Shown here: positions 1 through 10,489 of the stretch, one piece after another
Position numbering within the stretch: the stretch's first letter is position 1
Layout of the letters: each line of letters begins with the position of its first letter
Assembly (NCBI RefSeq): GCF_050624435.1
Contig: NC_134546.1
Location: forward strand, 13,229,001 to 13,293,000
Length of the DNA stretch: 64,000 bases
Direction: 5' to 3'
Source: Tenrec ecaudatus
Lineage: Eukaryota > Chordata > Mammalia > Afrosoricida > Tenrecidae
Position numbers and translations under genes: made by a program
The notes under the pieces: model-generated
What the model was told of the DNA's origin: nothing
Database searches by the model: none
What the model saw: only the letters and a program-made list of their open reading frames with translations

Positions 1-135
1 TGCTCCACAGGGCCTTCCTGACAGGTAACCTTTCAAAGGCAACTTACCAGGACTTTCTTCTGAGGCATCTCTGGATGGGTTTGAACTGCCAGCCTTTTTG
101 GTGAATAGCCGAGTGCCTTGCACCACCTTGGGAGT
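1..135 (-). repeat. AfroSINE, reverse orientation, truncated by window edge
   Basis: Read on the minus strand this has the AfroSINE order. On the plus strand one sees 'tgctccacaggg', then 'tctggatgggtttgaactgccagc', then 'gaatagccgagtgccttgcaccacc', which is the reverse of the tRNA-like head. The element continues beyond the left edge of the window. Confidence 0.75.
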
Positions 136-357
136 CTGATGACCTAACTAAGGGACCTGGAAAGCCCTTCCCACACCTGAGATGCGTAGTTTCCATGATT
201 CCATGAGCGTACAGAATTGTTCTGGATTCTAACCTGGCTTGGTTTTGATGAATTGAAATTCATCTACTGGAATATGACTGTGTGAATGTGAAGGAATCGA
301 GATCAGGCATATAAGTAACTCAAGTCATGGAATCTTTTTGAGAAGCCTTATATGTCC

Positions 358-575
358 ATAGCAGCCCTGGTGGCTTAGTGGTTACGAGAGTTGGGCTGCG
401 ATGTGCAAGGTCAGTAGTTTGAAACCACCAGGAGACAGATGGGGTTTTGTACTCTCATAAAGACGTACAGTCTTGGAAACTCACAGGGCCAGTTCTAACC
501 TTGTCTCACAGGGCCTCTGAGTTGGAATCCACTTGATGGCAGTGAGGGTTTTTGTTGTTGTTGTTGTTGTTATTA
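358..575 (+). repeat. AfroSINE, full length
   Basis: The head reads 'gcagccctggtggcttagtgg', with 'gggctgc' and 'aaggtcagtagtttgaa' (box-B-like) following. The body carries 'cagtcttggaaactcacagggccagttct', and the tail reads 'gagttggaatccacttgatggcagtgag' followed by a (gtt)n run. This tRNA-derived family is restricted to Afrotheria, which sets the taxonomic frame for the window. Confidence 0.88.
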
Positions 576-834
576 TCTGTCTATGTACGCGTGGAATGCT
601 GCCTCAACCTACAAAATGTGACTTCAGACTTCCTTGCCTCCACAGCCGGGTGGTTGCCAGTGCTACATGGCTCAGACCCAGGCAATTATTAGCTATCTCC
701 TCAGTCTGGGGTGTCTGAGACGGGTGACACAATAGTGGTCATGCTCTGGTCAGGATGTTCCAGAGGAGGGTCCCACTTCTCCGCCACCATTTGCCAGTTG
801 TGTGTCATCCAGCAAATTATTACTGTCTCCTGGG

Positions 835-905
835 GAACATGTGACCTCAACTAAGTCACTGAAATTCCCTGAGCCTTGGCTTCTCATCTGTTAAAAAAGG
901 GGCTT
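835..905 (+). repeat. MIR SINE relic
   Basis: The stretch 'tgtgacctcaactaagtcact' followed by 'ccctgagccttggcttctcatctgtt' matches the conserved MIR core and its downstream part. It is an ancient mammalian SINE, strongly diverged. Confidence 0.6.
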
Positions 906-2660
906 TTCCTACTTTTTAAGGAATGCTATAAAACATTATGTTTGAAAAAGAAATCTATAAAAGACCACGCTTTAAAAAGGAAGTTAGCCGGCAGAGTTCA
1001 TTCCCTCCAAGGGCCTGCAGATTAAGAGCTGGGTACTGTCTCCCCCTCTTCTCTCTCGTGCCTTTGTTAGTTACTATGAAAATTACTTTTGGTATATGCA
1101 GAGTATTAATATTAAATAATTTTCTAATTGGTCATGCAGTGAAGGCAGCTAATGAAAAAGCAGATTTTTTTTTCATTTTAATTGGTTATTTCACATGGTG
1201 TTTGTGCTACACCTGTGCTTATAATGAGAATGGAGAATTAATCTAACCTTCTGCTCACATGATTCCAATTTTCATGGTTTATACAAGATAATGATAACCT
1301 GATTTGCAACACCATTTGTTGAAGATCTGTGTTTTAAATATTTTTATTAGCAGTTCAGGGACTTCATATACAAGAACTGAAATAATATATATTGCCAATA
1401 AGAGTTAGCACCGACGGTGGATGTTTTAGTGAGATTCCACTTGGTTTGTTTTCATGCCTTCTCAGATAATGAAAATAAATAAGGAAGCAGGTTGGCACTG
1501 AGAAACTTAAAATGCATTTTTGTTTTTAAAACCCATCGCTGTCTTGTGTGATGGTTTGGCTTTTAGAAACTGTGCTCTCCCCCCAAAGTGGGCAGACTTA
1601 CGAAGCAGGATTCATACTTGATCGTGGTTCCTTTAATTATACTAGTGCATTATTCAACTTTTCATTGTATTTCGTTTATGTGCTGCTTGTGTGTGATATA
1701 TTCAAATCTGAGTCAAGGACAAAAAGGAATTCACTATTTCAACATCGAGTATGTCCTGTTCATTTTCTGTATTGGATATGTACTTCTTAGTATTCCACAG
1801 TACAAGTGAATCTCAAAAGTTAGAAAGTCCATGAGTATGATGTTGGAAGGCTTACATTAAGCTCTTTGGAAACTTTTGCAGAAACGATTTCTGCAGGGGT
1901 CTACAACAATTGTGGTTTGGTCTGATGTTCGTTATAAATGTTCAGGGCTAACTGGAGAAAGCAAGAGGGCGAGTTCAATTGCTGTAGAGCTGTGACCTTG
2001 CCTTGACCTCAGACTTTGCATAAAGAGCAAAAAAAAAAAAAAATCCAAGCCATTTCTACAAGGAATGCACTTCTCTGAAGTCCCCAGCAGTGTGGGTTCG
2101 TGGTGACAAACTCCAGACAGCCTCGCATTTGCTGGTGTACTGCCGTCATCATCATAACAGTGGGCATTAAAATAGAATTAGGGTTGCAAGAGGTAAGGAG
2201 GTTCTGATAAAAACTGTAAAAGAGAAAACAAACAAAGAAACAGTTCGAGAATATAAGCTGGAAACGTCACCAATTAGGTAACAGATGCCCTTATGAACCT
2301 CTGACTCTACATCCCGCTCCCGAATTAAAGAGTGGAGGTTAGTTAGTATGGCTTCCTGAAAATGCGGCTAATCCCCCCATGCAAAGATGAAATGTTAGTG
2401 TCCAACTGTGGTAAAGCAGGCAAGCGTCCATCAACTCAGAAGCCCTAAGCCTGTGGCCTCAGAGATCAGGCGGGGTTACAGGCTCTGCAATACGTGAAAC
2501 TGCACAGAGAGCACTGGGGAACCGAGGCAGCTCCATCTGACCAAGGTCTAGCTCTGCCCCACTGGGATGCACCCCCTCTTCTTTCTCCTCCTCTACCCCA
2601 CCTCACCCCCCTCTCTCTTTTTGAAAGGACTAATGATTTGCTTTACTGTCTTGCTTGCAG

Positions 2661-2719
2661 GTTTATTAATGCCCGGAGAAGAATAGTGCAGCCCATGATA
2701 GACCAGTCCAATCGAGCAG
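2661..2719 (+). CDS. MEIS1: MEIS1 exon: end of homeodomain (helix 3)
   Basis: The acceptor is 'gcttgcag' at 2653-2660. The exon enters in phase 2, so its first G completes the Trp codon of the upstream exon, and it reads FINARRRIVQPMIDQSNRA. This is the recognition-helix end of the TALE homeodomain plus the conserved tail. The MEIS1 reading continues directly into the exon at 3909 (Val-Ser-Gln), which fixes the exon end at 2719 in 'cgagcag'. The following intron then starts with 'gcaagt', a GC rather than a GT donor. Reading straight on past 2719 stays open to a stop at 2807. The 59-nt exon is otherwise ordinary. Confidence 0.95.
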
Positions 2720-2725
2720 GCAAGT
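2717..2725 (+). promoter_or_regulatory. MEIS1: GC-type 5' splice site (cag|gcaagt)
   Basis: The only junction giving the MEIS1 protein joins 2719 to 3909. The intron therefore begins 'gcaagt' and ends 'tttgtag'. CAG|GCAAGT is the strong consensus for the minor class of GC-AG introns, which are often alternatively spliced. No GT at the correct phase exists between 2661 and 2800. Confidence 0.8.
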
Positions 2726-2800
2726 CCCCCATAGTGACTGTATTCAAGTCACGCAAGCGAAAACCATCCTCAAGCCATTCACCGGGCGGTCCGTTACCTG
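2720..2800 (+). CDS. MEIS1: Possible alternative exon extension of MEIS1, 27 codons, in frame
   Basis: If the GC donor at 2720 is not used, the frame stays open for 27 codons to a GT donor ('cctg|gtaaat') at 2801. That donor has the same phase, so the exon at 3909 is still read correctly as Val-Ser-Gln. If neither donor is used, translation ends at the TAG at 2807-2809. The added segment holds TVFKSRKRKP and then a Ser/Pro/Gly-rich stretch; the basic cluster KSRKRK resembles a nuclear localisation or DNA-backbone contact motif just after the homeodomain. The open frame and matching phase are seen directly. Use in mRNA is inference; the alternative is that the segment is simply intron. Confidence 0.45.
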
Positions 2801-3908
2801 GTAAATAGACTGGGAGTGCGAGCTAGGAGCGCCTGGCACTGAAAATGAAGCCTGCTTCCTTTCATAACCACACTAATCAATTTAACATCATTAAAATTTT
2901 CAAGAAACAAAAGAAAAGAAAAAAAAGGCAACGAAGAAAAGTCACTCTCAAATCCTACGCTCAGCTACAAGATTCTTTGTATACATTCGGGATATTAATA
3001 TTTTGTGTTTTCTTTTTTAACTTGAGTTTGCCTTCCCAGCTCTTTCTGTTACTATGACCACTCCCTGGTGCATGGCTTGGTGTGGAATTGCTGTAAACTT
3101 TATTACCTGTCAAAAGGGCAAAGGGGTCAGGATCGCTTGTGGGACTCAGTAAAGTTCAAAGACATTCAAGGTGGTAGAGCTCTGTGTGTTTTAATAACCC
3201 AAGGCAGCTTCCTTCTGAAGCAGCTTTTTAGGCACAGTTAAAACCCGGGACTCAGGTAGTGGTATAAAGACCGGGGCTCTTATTTCGCAGACCTTCTCCT
3301 GGGAATCCTCATCTTCTGGTCTTCGAACTCCTCCTCCCCTGTTTTGAAAAGCAAAAAAACCAAACCAACGAAAACCACTTTTTCTTCTTTTTTCAACATG
3401 TGCTCAAAATTGCAATACTTCTGTGGGATCTTGGCTTGCAGGACTGAAAAATCCAAGGGCCATCTTTCTAGAGTTGATTTACATAATAGTATCACTCTCC
3501 TCCCCCCTCAGCCTCACTCTCACCCCAAACCCACACCAGTAAGATCCTGAAGAGCATTGACCAGGGATGACATGGACCCAACTTTCATCAATTTGGATTT
3601 CACTATGAACTCCGGTCTCCCAGAGAGGATTGGAAAATGGTTACATCTCTACGTACTCAGTGGGAGTCAAAACCCACAGAGAAACATTTATCTTTATCGC
3701 AGCTATTTTTTCCCCTTTTGTTGTTGTTTTGAGCGTGGTGCTTTGAAAACTGAGTCACGGGGTGTGTAGGACTGGGCCAACAGGAAGGTGAGCGATTTAA
3801 AATGGTCTCGGCGAGGCACATGTTCTGTTAGCATCTTCTGACCCCTTGCCGGCTGGTTCTTTCTCGGGAGAAACTGTGACTAAGAAGTTGTGTTCTGCAC
3901 TTTTGTAG
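2801..3908 (+). other. MEIS1 intron, unique sequence
   Basis: The intron carries the acceptor 'gcacttttgtag' at 3897-3908. A polypyrimidine or AT-rich background is seen, with no interspersed repeat I can recognise. Short open frames at 3344-3550 and 3557-3769 lack any recognisable motif. Confidence 0.75.
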
Positions 3909-3998
3909 TAAGTCAAGGAACTCCTTACAACCCAGATGGTCAGCCAATGGGAGGCTTCGTAATGGACGGTCAGCAACACATGGGCATCAGAGCGCCAG
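3909..3998 (+). CDS. MEIS1: MEIS1 exon: C-terminal activation region
   Basis: This 90-nt exon enters in phase 1 and leaves in phase 1 ('gcgccag|gtaagat'). It reads [12 protein letters not shown], then [18 protein letters not shown]. The sequence is the shared MEIS1 C-terminal region upstream of the isoform switch. Both possible next exons, at 4310 and 6497, accept its phase. The MEIS C-terminus is known to carry transcriptional activation activity. Confidence 0.96.
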
Positions 3999-4100
3999 GT
4001 AAGATTGGATGTGAGTGATGGTTCCTACTGGTTAAGCCCGTGAGTGCCGTCCTCTCGTCAGCACAGGTAAATTCACCTGGTCCTCTGCTCTGATCTCTAG

Positions 4101-4138
4101 CTGCCTGCCTTGCCTTGCCTTGCCTTGCCTGCCTGCCT
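4101..4138 (+). repeat. (CCTTG)n pentanucleotide tract
   Basis: Short intronic tandem array of 'ccttg' units flanked by 'ctgcctgc' copies, directly visible. Confidence 0.9.
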
Positions 4139-4239
4139 TCTATGCGCCTCATAGGACAGAGGGGAATCCGGGATCTTAATGCCCTGAAGATCTCGCTGCT
4201 TCTCAGTCCTCTGGAACCGGTTTTGGTTTTGGTTTTTAA

Positions 4240-4368
<129 letters not shown>

Positions 4369-4406
4369 ACCTTCACCTAGCTAACCAATCGCAAGGCAAG
4401 GGGGAA

Positions 4407-6496
4407 GTAAGTACAAATGGGGTCTTTGTGTTCACTTTGTCCTAGGAATATTTTGTTTCCCTCTTGCATTTCCTATGTTCTCCTTGCCCATAGTTTCATG
4501 CTTGTTCATATTCCTTTCCATGAAACTCCTGGTTTCTTGCTTCCTTCATTTTCTCCCGGGTTGTGATCAAGCTTTTAAGCTGATAAATACTGTGTATGAT
4601 GTACATTTATCCTGTGTGTTGCTATTATACAGTACTGACCACATGACAAAACAAGAAACAGTCAGGAGGTGGGGGAGTGGGTTGTCATGGCAACAGACTG
4701 ATTTGCAAAATGTAAGCAGTCTGCAGCAGTGCAAGGAGAGGAAAGAGCATGTCCCCAAAGTGTCATAAATCTGTCTAACCGCAGTTGACGCATGAGGTAC
4801 ATTTCTACACTAACCTGCAAGACACCGAAAAGCCAAACAGAGACTTTCTTTTAGGTAAAATAAACACAAGCTTTACTTAGGGTAAGTAAAGGCATATTTT
4901 GAGCTGCAGCCAACTAAACTTTGATTTTTTTTCCCTTAGTTTATTCCTTTGTCTGTCCATCATAATGGGATTACGTGTGGCAATGGAAAAAGGGAGAATA
5001 CAAAATAGAGGTGTGCACAGCAGGCTGCAGGGCTTAGCCCAGGCTAATTGACTATATCCAAATTAAGTATGCCATCACTTGCAGTGTGACAAATGGATTT
5101 GACTTATTCAGTATACAAAAATAGAGATCATTAATGCACTTTTCAGTGGCAGGCCGAGTGAAGTGGGCCTTCGAAGACTGTCCCAGATTCTCTCCCAATG
5201 CATATTCTCTCCTAAAAAAAAAGACACTCCAGCAGTCCGTGTCCCAACAAGTCAAGAGTGTTTGGCACGCCAAAGCTCCGCGCGCTTCCTGAATTGCCCC
5301 TAAGAGTATTGCTGCTGCTTTGTTTCTGAAATGAAAAGCAGCGGTCTCAGAGTCTGCGCTGTGTGCCTCCGATGATATTAACACACTATTTGAACTCACT
5401 GCTGAGAACAGGGTAATTCCTACTGGTCTTCTCTGGGTGGGAGTCGGATAGAAGTTTAACAATTAGCTCCGAAAACATTCCACTGAGCTTGGGAATGCGA
5501 CAGTCTTATTACCTCATCGTGGAATGCTCTAGCTTAGTTAATTTAAATATTGTTTCTTAGTTTCTGGGTCAATTAAATTTAAATGATGTATTTTATGCTT
5601 CGTGACCAATTAAATTAATAGGTTATTACAAAAAATATTATCATCTTTTTTGATTAAAGAGCTGTGGGTACAGTATATTTTATAAGCAATTTTCATTAAT
5701 TCAAAAATGTTCCTTTAGGCTAGATTAAGCAGCCATTCATTGCTAGAGCCTGGAGACTTTATTCGAAGGTGCGCAACGCGTTCACAGTGCACTATTACTT
5801 AGAACTAAAGCCAATTGAACCTACTTAGCAATGGCGTTATGCCTTTCCCCCTTGATGATTATGGAGCTTATAGCTCTCGGAAACAATACAGCTGTCAGTT
5901 TCCATCAACTATAGCAATCCATGCAGAAGACAAGAGGCCTCCTCAAAGCAGAAGGAGTATTGTTTTAGGTCCAATTTTCCTTATTGTTCTGAAAATCATT
6001 GTAAGGTGGACAGGGTTTTGTGAAGGTTTTCTGACCCCCTCCTCCACCCCACCCCCCAGTTCAGAGACCATGAGGAAGGAATTCATTGATAACTGCCATT
6101 GATTTTTTTAGTTTTAAAGCAGGTTTTGCTCAGTAATCACCTTCGTGAGCCTGTCTAGCTCAGCTTCACGTCAGGTGGTCAGTGACCACTGCAGGGCGCT
6201 CACTGGTGATGGGAGCACGTTGCAGGGCTAAGGGCGTTTCTTCAGACGGGATCTCCTGTCATGGCCTTATTTATTGACTTAAATAAAGAAGGCCTCCGTG
6301 GGCAGGCACGGGAGCAGGACCATGAAAGGGGGTCTCCAGCAGGACGTTTCTCATTTTATTTTCATCTATGTGAGTCATGTCTCCTTCATCCCAACGTTCC
6401 CTGGCTTTCACGGTATTGCCAGAGCCCGTAACCCACTGTTGCTTTCTCATAATTTTTTCTTTTCTTTTTTTTTTTCTTTCTTTTGAATCTCTACAG
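4407..6496 (+). other. MEIS1 last intron; AT-rich, CNE-like middle
   Basis: The intron runs from 'gtaagta' at 4407 to 'tctctacag' at 6496, with a strong T/C tract at about 6446-6485. The stretch about 5500-5720 is very AT-rich with several 'aattaa' homeobox-core-like motifs. It contains no repeat I recognise, so it may be conserved non-coding sequence. The 136-codon minus-strand open frame at 5052-5462 has no recognisable domain and no sign of splicing. Confidence 0.6.
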
Positions 6497-6780
6497 GGCT
6501 GCAAAGTATGCCAGGGGAGTATGTAGCTCGGGGTGGTCCAATGGGTGTAAGTATGGGACAGCCAAGTTATACCCAACCCCAGATGCCCCCGCATCCTGTT
6601 CAGCTGCGTCATGGGCCCCCCATGCATACGTACATTCCTGGACACCCTCACCACCCAACAGTGATGATGCATGGGGGACCGCCCCACCCTGGAATGCCAA
6701 TGTCGGCCTCAAGCCCCACGGTTCTTAATACAGGAGACCCAACCCTGAGTGGACAAGTCATGGACATCCATGCTCAGTAG
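6497..6780 (+). CDS. MEIS1: MEIS1 last exon: long C-terminus (MEIS1B type)
   Basis: When joined to 3998 the frame reads GLQSMPGEYVARGGPMG and continues, rich in Pro, His, Met and Gly, to the conserved ending SGQVMDIHAQ with TAG at 6778-6780. Internal segments such as LRHGPPMHTYIPGHPHHP match MEIS1B as I know it, with only a few substitutions. When the exon at 4310 is included, this same exon is 3' UTR because of the upstream stop. No frameshift or internal stop is present. Confidence 0.95.
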
Positions 6781-7267
6781 CTTAAGGGGATATGCATTGT
6801 CTGCAATGGGGACTGATTTCACATCATGTTGTTTTCTGCAATGACTGTGGAGTTCCATTCTTGGCATCTACTTTGGACCAAGGAGCATCCCTAACTCTTC
6901 ATAGGGACTCGTAAAAAGCAGGAAATATCAACCGAAGTCAATTTGGGGGACAAGCTAAATAACTATATAAGACATTAAGAGAACAAAGAGTGAAATATTG
7001 TAAATGCTATTATACTGTTTTCCATATTACGTTGTTGCTTATAGATTTTTTAAAAAAAAATGTGAAATTTTTCCACACTATGTGTGTTGTTTCCATAGCT
7101 CTTCACTTCCTCCAGAAGCCTCCTTACATTAAAAAAAAAAAAAAAAAAGAAGCCTTACAGTTATCCTGCAAGGGACGGGAAGGTCTGATTTGCAGGATTT
7201 TTAGAGCATTAAAATAACTCTCAGGCAGAAGAATCTTTCTTCTCGCCTAGGATTTCAGCCATGCGCG

Positions 7268-7272
<5 letters not shown>

Positions 7273-7330
<58 letters not shown>
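7273..7330 (+). repeat. (TC)n microsatellite in MEIS1 3' UTR
   Basis: A nearly pure CT dinucleotide run, with an interrupted 'tatctctccctctttc' end. It lies just after 'catgcgcgttgtt'. Confidence 0.95.
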
Positions 7331-7338
<8 letters not shown>

Positions 7339-7725
7339 CCTCTTTCTAGCCTGGGGCTTGAATTTGCATGTCTAATTCATTTACCCACCATATTTGAATT
7401 GGCCTGAACAGATGTAAATCGGGAAGGATGGGAAAAACTGCAGTCATCAACAATGATTAATCAGCTGTTGCAGGCAGTGTCTTAAGGAGACTGGTAGGAG
7501 GAGGCATGGAAACCAAAAAGGCCGTGTGTTTAGAAGCCTAATTGTCACATCAAGCATCATTGTCCCCATGCAACAACCACCACCTTATACATCACTTCCT
7601 GTTTTATGCAGCTCAAAAACATAGACTGAAGATTTATTTTTAATATGTTGACTTTATTTCTGAGCAAAGCATCAGTCATGTGTGTATTTTTCCATAGTCC
7701 CACCTTGGAGCATTTATGTAGACAT

Positions 7726-7735
7726 TGTAAATAAA
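7726..7735 (+). promoter_or_regulatory. Proximal polyadenylation signal overlapping a Pumilio-type motif
   Basis: 'tgtaaata' at 7726-7733 fits the Pumilio consensus TGTANATA. AATAAA at 7730-7735 overlaps it by four bases. Use of either is inferred. Confidence 0.5.
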
Positions 7736-8040
7736 TTTTGTGCAAAAGGACTGGAAAAATGAACTGTATTATTGCAATTTTTTTTTGTAAAAGTAGCAGT
7801 TTGGTATGAGTTGGCATGCATACAAGATTTACTAAGTGGGATAAGCTAATTATACTTTTTGTTGTGGATAAACAAATGCTTGTTGATAGCCTTTTTCTAT
7901 CCAGAAAGCAAGGAGCTAATTATTAATAACAATCATTGCACACCGAGTCTTAGCGTTCTGACGGAAACAGTTTGGATTGTATAATAACGCCAATCCCAGT
8001 TGTAGTCGTTTGAGAGTGCGGTAATGAACTCTGAATCTAA

Positions 8041-8046
8041 AATAAA
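8041..8046 (+). terminator. MEIS1: Distal MEIS1 polyadenylation signal
   Basis: A canonical AATAAA within 'aataaaaacaag' is followed by 'gattatttttgtcatgttg', a T/GT-rich downstream element. It marks the likely end of the long MEIS1 transcript. Confidence 0.7.
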
Positions 8047-8062
8047 AACAAGATTATTTTTG

Positions 8063-8800
8063 TCATGTTGACTCCACTGCTTGAAACATTTGTTTCCTGA
8101 CCCCCTCCCTCCAAATTTCTCAGCCATGAATGCAGTCCATATAGAAATTAATTGGAGCTCCCCAAGACATGAGTATTTGAAGATTTCAACCACAGTCTCT
8201 GATTTCTTTCAACCGACTCCATGAACTCTTAATCTCAGCCAACGTCGGGCGGAATGAAGGGCCCGACGCTGACTGTGAACATCCCACAGAATTACTCTTC
8301 CAACATCAGTGGAAGGATTCTTGCACACAGTGATGGCTCTGCGCTCAGAGCGCAGTCTTTTCACGGAGCATGTTACCTAGGATGAGCTTATTAGCAAATT
8401 AACTATGCGAACTGAAGAGACCAGACTTCAAAATCTAATTTTTACAAATATGCTCTATGTTCTCATTGGATAAAAACTGGTTATTAACCAATTTTCCAGA
8501 ACAGCTGTACAGAATTTCTGCATGGCAGCCAGCTAAATGGTACAAAATAACATGTTTAGGCTGGAATAGCTTATAATTTTATTTAAATAAAATTGCTGCT
8601 ATAAAAAGTGCTTCACGAAGCTAAGGAAAATATACAAATATTTTAATTAAGGCAAATTTGTTTAAAGAGAAACAACAACAACAAAAAAGAAGCAGCAGCA
8701 GCCTTTTAGCAGTGATTGCTTTGTAAACAAAGGATGGGTCTGAGAAGGCCTTAAACTCAAGTCTGACAGTCCGGTTCCCGTCACCCTATAAACCCGCCCT
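8063..8800. other. Unique AT-rich intergenic DNA, CNE-like
   Basis: No gene or interspersed repeat is visible. Positions 8370-8700 are AT-rich and non-repetitive, with motifs such as 'attagcaaattaa' and 'tttaattaagg' typical of homeodomain binding. This is the kind of sequence found in conserved enhancers next to developmental regulators. Conservation itself cannot be seen from one sequence. Confidence 0.4.
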
Positions 8801-8864
8801 CAACAATTCTATTTTCTAGTTGAAAAGAGAAACCAGCCGCTGTTTGGGTTTACTAGGTGACGTG

Positions 8865-8874
8865 TGATTGACTG
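8865..8874 (+). promoter_or_regulatory. PBX-MEIS/PREP-like composite site
   Basis: 'tgattgactg' differs by one base from the PBX-PREP/MEIS decamer TGATTGACAG and is followed by another 'actcac'. It lies about 0.8 kb downstream of the MEIS1 polyadenylation site. A functional role is inference. Confidence 0.3.
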
Positions 8875-9333
8875 ACTCACCTGCTGGGGCTGCAGCCCCA
8901 CTCTCACCTCTTGTTTATGGGGCCTTGTTCCGAAACACGTGGACGAGCACAGGGAGACCTGGCAGCCTGGGCGCCCTCCCACCCAACCCCTCCCCACTCC
9001 TCCCCCCCCCCCCTAGATGGGATTGTTTAAACTTCCCATTTTGACCCAGCGGCAATTCTTCCTCTCCATAAAGAGGCCGCCTTAGTGAAACCATTCTCTT
9101 TTCATAGGTGGTTACTAGCAGTTAACAACCATTTATTTACTTTTGAAATTAATAATAAACTTTATCAACCAACCTCCCAGCTGCCCCTCCTCCCCTAGCA
9201 CTTGGCTGGGGGAGTTGTTTTTTTTTTTTCTTTTCTTTTTCTTCCCAAGCCTTTCTTCTGGTGGTGACTCCAGCCCGATGGGGGAGGGAGAGGAAAGGGG
9301 CGGAGGAAGGGAGAGAGACTGCGAGACTGGCTA

Positions 9334-9416
9334 GGGGGACGGGGTGGGGTGGGGGTGGGGGATGGGGGTGCGGCGGGGTGGGGGTGGAGATGGGGGAGGG
9401 AGGGAGGGGGAGGGGA
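9334..9416 (+). repeat. G-rich tract with quadruplex potential
   Basis: There are more than ten runs of four or five Gs separated by one or a few bases ('ggggtggggtgggggtgggg' and similar). It is followed by a GA-rich stretch to about 9425. Confidence 0.8.
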
Positions 9417-10239
9417 AGAAGAAAGGTACAGTGAAGACGAGTTAGGAACCCTGGAGGATCCCAGGAATCGAGAGCGTTTCACTAAGTCCATCTGGAAAAT
9501 AAAGCCGACTGTGTTGTTTCTGTGTTGCCCTTCGGTTTCGCGGGCCTGTGGGAGCCCTGGGCGTGGGCTGGCAGACCCTTGTGTGTGTGTGGGGGGGTGT
9601 CTTCTCGCCCCTTCGATGCCACGTTAACATTTCCTCTTGTAACTTTCAGAGCCAGCTCCGGGGTTGGAGGACCCTTATCTGAAAGAGGGGAGTCATAGCG
9701 AAGCCACGAGTGCTGCTAGGTTTCTTAAAAGGCAAAAACAAAACGCCCTCCTTCCCATGTGGGCGCACAACCGTACCTGCCTTGGATGTGACTTGGGAGG
9801 GGCGGGGAGGGGGTCGTGGAAACACTGCGGGTACCAGGCAACTTTTTTTTAAGCATGATTTAATTTTTTAAATTAAAAAATATTTTACCCTATCATATTT
9901 AATCAGCTGTAATTATAACACATTCAAAATGAATAATATGCCCTGACAGTATTTTTATTGTTATTGTTCATCGCATGATGTTCGACTGCTTTAGAAGCGC
10001 AGGAAAGAGAAGTAAACGCGCTACAAATGGGGAATTACCCTCGTTTAGCATTAAAATTCATTTAGATAAAATTGCCACAAACATTTAAATGGGAAGATTA
10101 GTTCCCCCTCACGCCTTATTGCACTCGCTCAATGGTTCCGTTAAGAACATTTTACACGTTGGAAATTCCGTCTTCGCAGACGGCTTGCTGTTTCCTAGTT
10201 ACCCGCATTCAAAGCAAAGCAGCCGCACCGGCAGCCGCA

Positions 10240-10277
10240 CCCGCAGCAGCAGCAGCAGCAAAAAAAAAAAAAAAAAA
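10240..10277 (+). repeat. Short (CAG)n plus A-run
   Basis: About six GCA/CAG units are followed directly by an A-run of 17-18. In one frame it looks like poly-Ala/poly-Lys coding, but no gene structure surrounds it. Confidence 0.9.
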
Positions 10278-10489
10278 GTTTTGGCAACTGGTGTGCAATT
10301 CATCCGCTGCTAGCCCCCCTCCCCCGCCCCCTGCAGACTGCCCCCCAGCCGTCGTCACCCCAACTCTCCACCCCAGGCCTTCCCACCCCCACAGTGTAAT
10401 TGGCTGAGCCCTGCCCTGGAAGGAGCGAGTTGTTCAGTTGCATAGTGTTTGTAAATAATGTATACAATCAAATAGGGGGGTGTGTGGCG

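Larger units (their letters stand above)
1..2660 (+). other. MEIS1: MEIS1 intron (3' part), with two SINEs and a MIR relic
   Basis: This stretch ends in a pyrimidine-rich tract (about 2575-2625, weaker to 2657) and the acceptor 'ttgcttgcag' at 2651-2660. The short open frames in it have no recognisable domain. AfroSINE copies lie at 1-135 and 358-575, and a MIR relic lies near 835-905. Positions 906-2570 look like unique, AT-rich intronic DNA in which I see no further feature beyond an A-run at about 2029-2042. Confidence 0.85.
6781..8062 (+). other. MEIS1: MEIS1 3' UTR
   Basis: The sequence after the stop follows the human MEIS1 3' UTR as I recall it ('gcttaagggga', 'tgtctgcaatgg', 'gatttcagccatgcgcg' and more). 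It runs to an AATAAA at 8041-8046 followed by a T-rich tail. An A-run at about 7131-7149 and a long (TC)n at 7273-7330 interrupt it and look like lineage-specific expansions. The exact cleavage site cannot be seen; about 8060 is inferred from the signal. Confidence 0.85.

Noticed and set aside
358-430. A tRNA gene from the box-B-like 'ggtcagtagtttgaa'
   Set aside because: It is the tRNA-derived head of an AfroSINE and does not form a full cloverleaf with a proper 3' end.
2494-2660. The open frame upstream of the MEIS1 exon, with an ATG at 2494
   Set aside because: It is intron read-through. The sequence before 2661 is a pyrimidine-rich splice acceptor region, and the homeodomain begins exactly at 2661.
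5052-5462. 136-codon minus-strand frame in the last MEIS1 intron
   Set aside because: No domain, no splice or promoter signs, and it is antisense to intron DNA. It is probably a chance frame.
10240-10277. A polyglutamine or poly-Ala coding tract
   Set aside because: Only about six CAG units, followed by an A-run, with no surrounding exon.
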